Shown: in pieces, positions 5,821 to 5,998 of the stretch
Layout of the letters: each line of letters begins with the position of its first letter
Numbering within the stretch: position 1 is the stretch's first letter
Assembly (NCBI GenBank): GCA_017628435.1
Contig: JAGBZE010000134.1
Span: 1 to 5,998, forward strand
Source of the DNA: Akkermansia sp.
GTDB taxonomy: Bacteria > Verrucomicrobiota > Verrucomicrobiia > Verrucomicrobiales > Akkermansiaceae
DNA length: 5,998 bases
Direction: 5' to 3'
Translations under genes and position numbers: made by a program
The notes under the pieces: model-generated
Database searches by the model: none
What the model saw: only the letters and a program-made list of their open reading frames with translations
Told to the model about the DNA's origin: nothing

Positions 5821-5998
5821 ATGGAGAACCAGACCGCCAATATCGATCTCTCGGCGCTCGACACGGAAGCCATGCGCTCCCGTCTTTCCGAGCTCGGGAG
5901 CTATCTTTGACCTCGGAAGCCTTGAATCTAAAGTAGCAGAACTGGATGAGCGCATGAGCGCCCCGGATTTCTGGGATAACCCCGAGGCCGCCCGCGCC
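5821..5998 (+). CDS. prfB: Peptide chain release factor 2, N-terminal part, with programmed +1 frameshift (3' end outside window)
   Basis: RF2 recognises UGA and UAA stop codons and triggers peptide release. Frame one from ATG 5821 encodes 29 residues (MENQTANIDLSALD to LSELGSYL) and stops at TGA 5908-5910. Skipping T5908 after the CTT codon continues in the +1 frame from GAC 5909 (DLGSLESKVAELDERM, then SAPDFWDNPEAARA) to the window end. That joined sequence is the usual RF2 N-terminal helix, where (D/A)PxFWD and the following residues are characteristic. Frameshifting at CTT TGA C after about 25 codons is the known RF2 autoregulatory arrangement: low RF2 makes termination at UGA slow and favours the shift. 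The 29-codon leader frame is near normal; the next in-frame ATG (5872) would leave only 12 codons. No upstream SD is visible, and the promoter places the start almost at the 5' end of the mRNA. The rest of the gene, including the SPF and GGQ motifs, lies outside. Confidence 0.9.
5897..5911 (+). promoter_or_regulatory. RF2 programmed +1 frameshift site
   Basis: The slippery sequence CTT TGA C lies at 5905-5911, preceded by an SD-like GGAG at 5897-5900 (within GGGAG) and the spacer CTAT. This parallels the E. coli prfB signal (AGGGGG, TAT, CTT TGA C), with a spacer one base longer if GGAG is the pairing core. The internal SD-like element is thought to pair with 16S rRNA and push the ribosome into the +1 frame. 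Confidence 0.9.

Noticed and set aside
5821..5910. Reading the TGA at 5908 as a nonsense mutation that makes prfB a pseudogene
   Set aside because: The stop sits exactly in the CTT TGA C context with an upstream SD-like element, and the +1 frame continues as RF2, so programmed recoding is the better explanation.
5739..5936. A 65-codon plus-strand frame across the recR-prfB gap
   Set aside because: It is in neither RF2 frame, crosses the promoter and has no recognisable content; the frameshifted RF2 explains the region.
1..5998. CRISPR array, transposase, phage genes, tRNA or rRNA, or a multi-gene defence or biosynthetic system
   Set aside because: No repeated spacer-like units, no integrase or transposase motifs, no RNA gene signatures, and neighbouring genes have unrelated housekeeping roles separated by hairpins.

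Overview
This GC-rich window carries six protein-coding genes plus one truncated gene at its right edge, all on the + strand. Most are separated by hairpins. The gene set (NagA, an E2-like protein, an SLC13-type transporter, FabF, a small membrane protein, RecR and RF2) is ordinary bacterial chromosome content. No gene in it diagnoses a phylum. Start codons that mostly lack Shine-Dalgarno (SD) sequences and the general protein character would fit Verrucomicrobiota such as Akkermansia relatives, but that is a guess from style, not a demonstrated assignment. I see no phage, plasmid, insertion sequence, CRISPR array, tRNA or rRNA.

Layout. 1-639 is the C-terminal half of N-acetylglucosamine-6-phosphate deacetylase (nagA), followed by a 10-bp GC-rich hairpin. 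710-1471 encodes a short protein with an E3-binding domain fused to a degenerate 2-oxoacid dehydrogenase E2 catalytic domain. It has no lipoyl domain, and the HxxxDG active site is replaced. A hairpin with A- and T-flanks separates it from 1557-3074, an SLC13/DASS-type anion transporter with one TrkA-C domain inserted between its two membrane halves. Its stop codon lies inside an intrinsic terminator. A leader of about 210 bases precedes fabF (3301-4554), which ends in a long hairpin. 4653-5123 is an unrecognised four-helix membrane protein whose stop overlaps the start of recR (5120-5728) as ATGA. After an inverted repeat and a near-consensus sigma70-type promoter, prfB (RF2) begins at 5821 and runs off the window. 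It must cross a programmed +1 frameshift at 5905-5911.

How they relate. The only clear co-transcribed pair is the membrane protein with recR. The other genes look like separate transcription units: amino-sugar catabolism (nagA), a possible accessory factor of a 2-oxoacid dehydrogenase complex, anion import, fatty-acid elongation (fabF), recombinational repair (recR) and autoregulated translation termination (prfB). The points most worth following up are the catalytically dead, lipoyl-less E2-like protein and the prfB region, where frameshift autoregulation, a very short predicted leader and an upstream inverted repeat coincide. I do not see evidence for a new multi-gene system.
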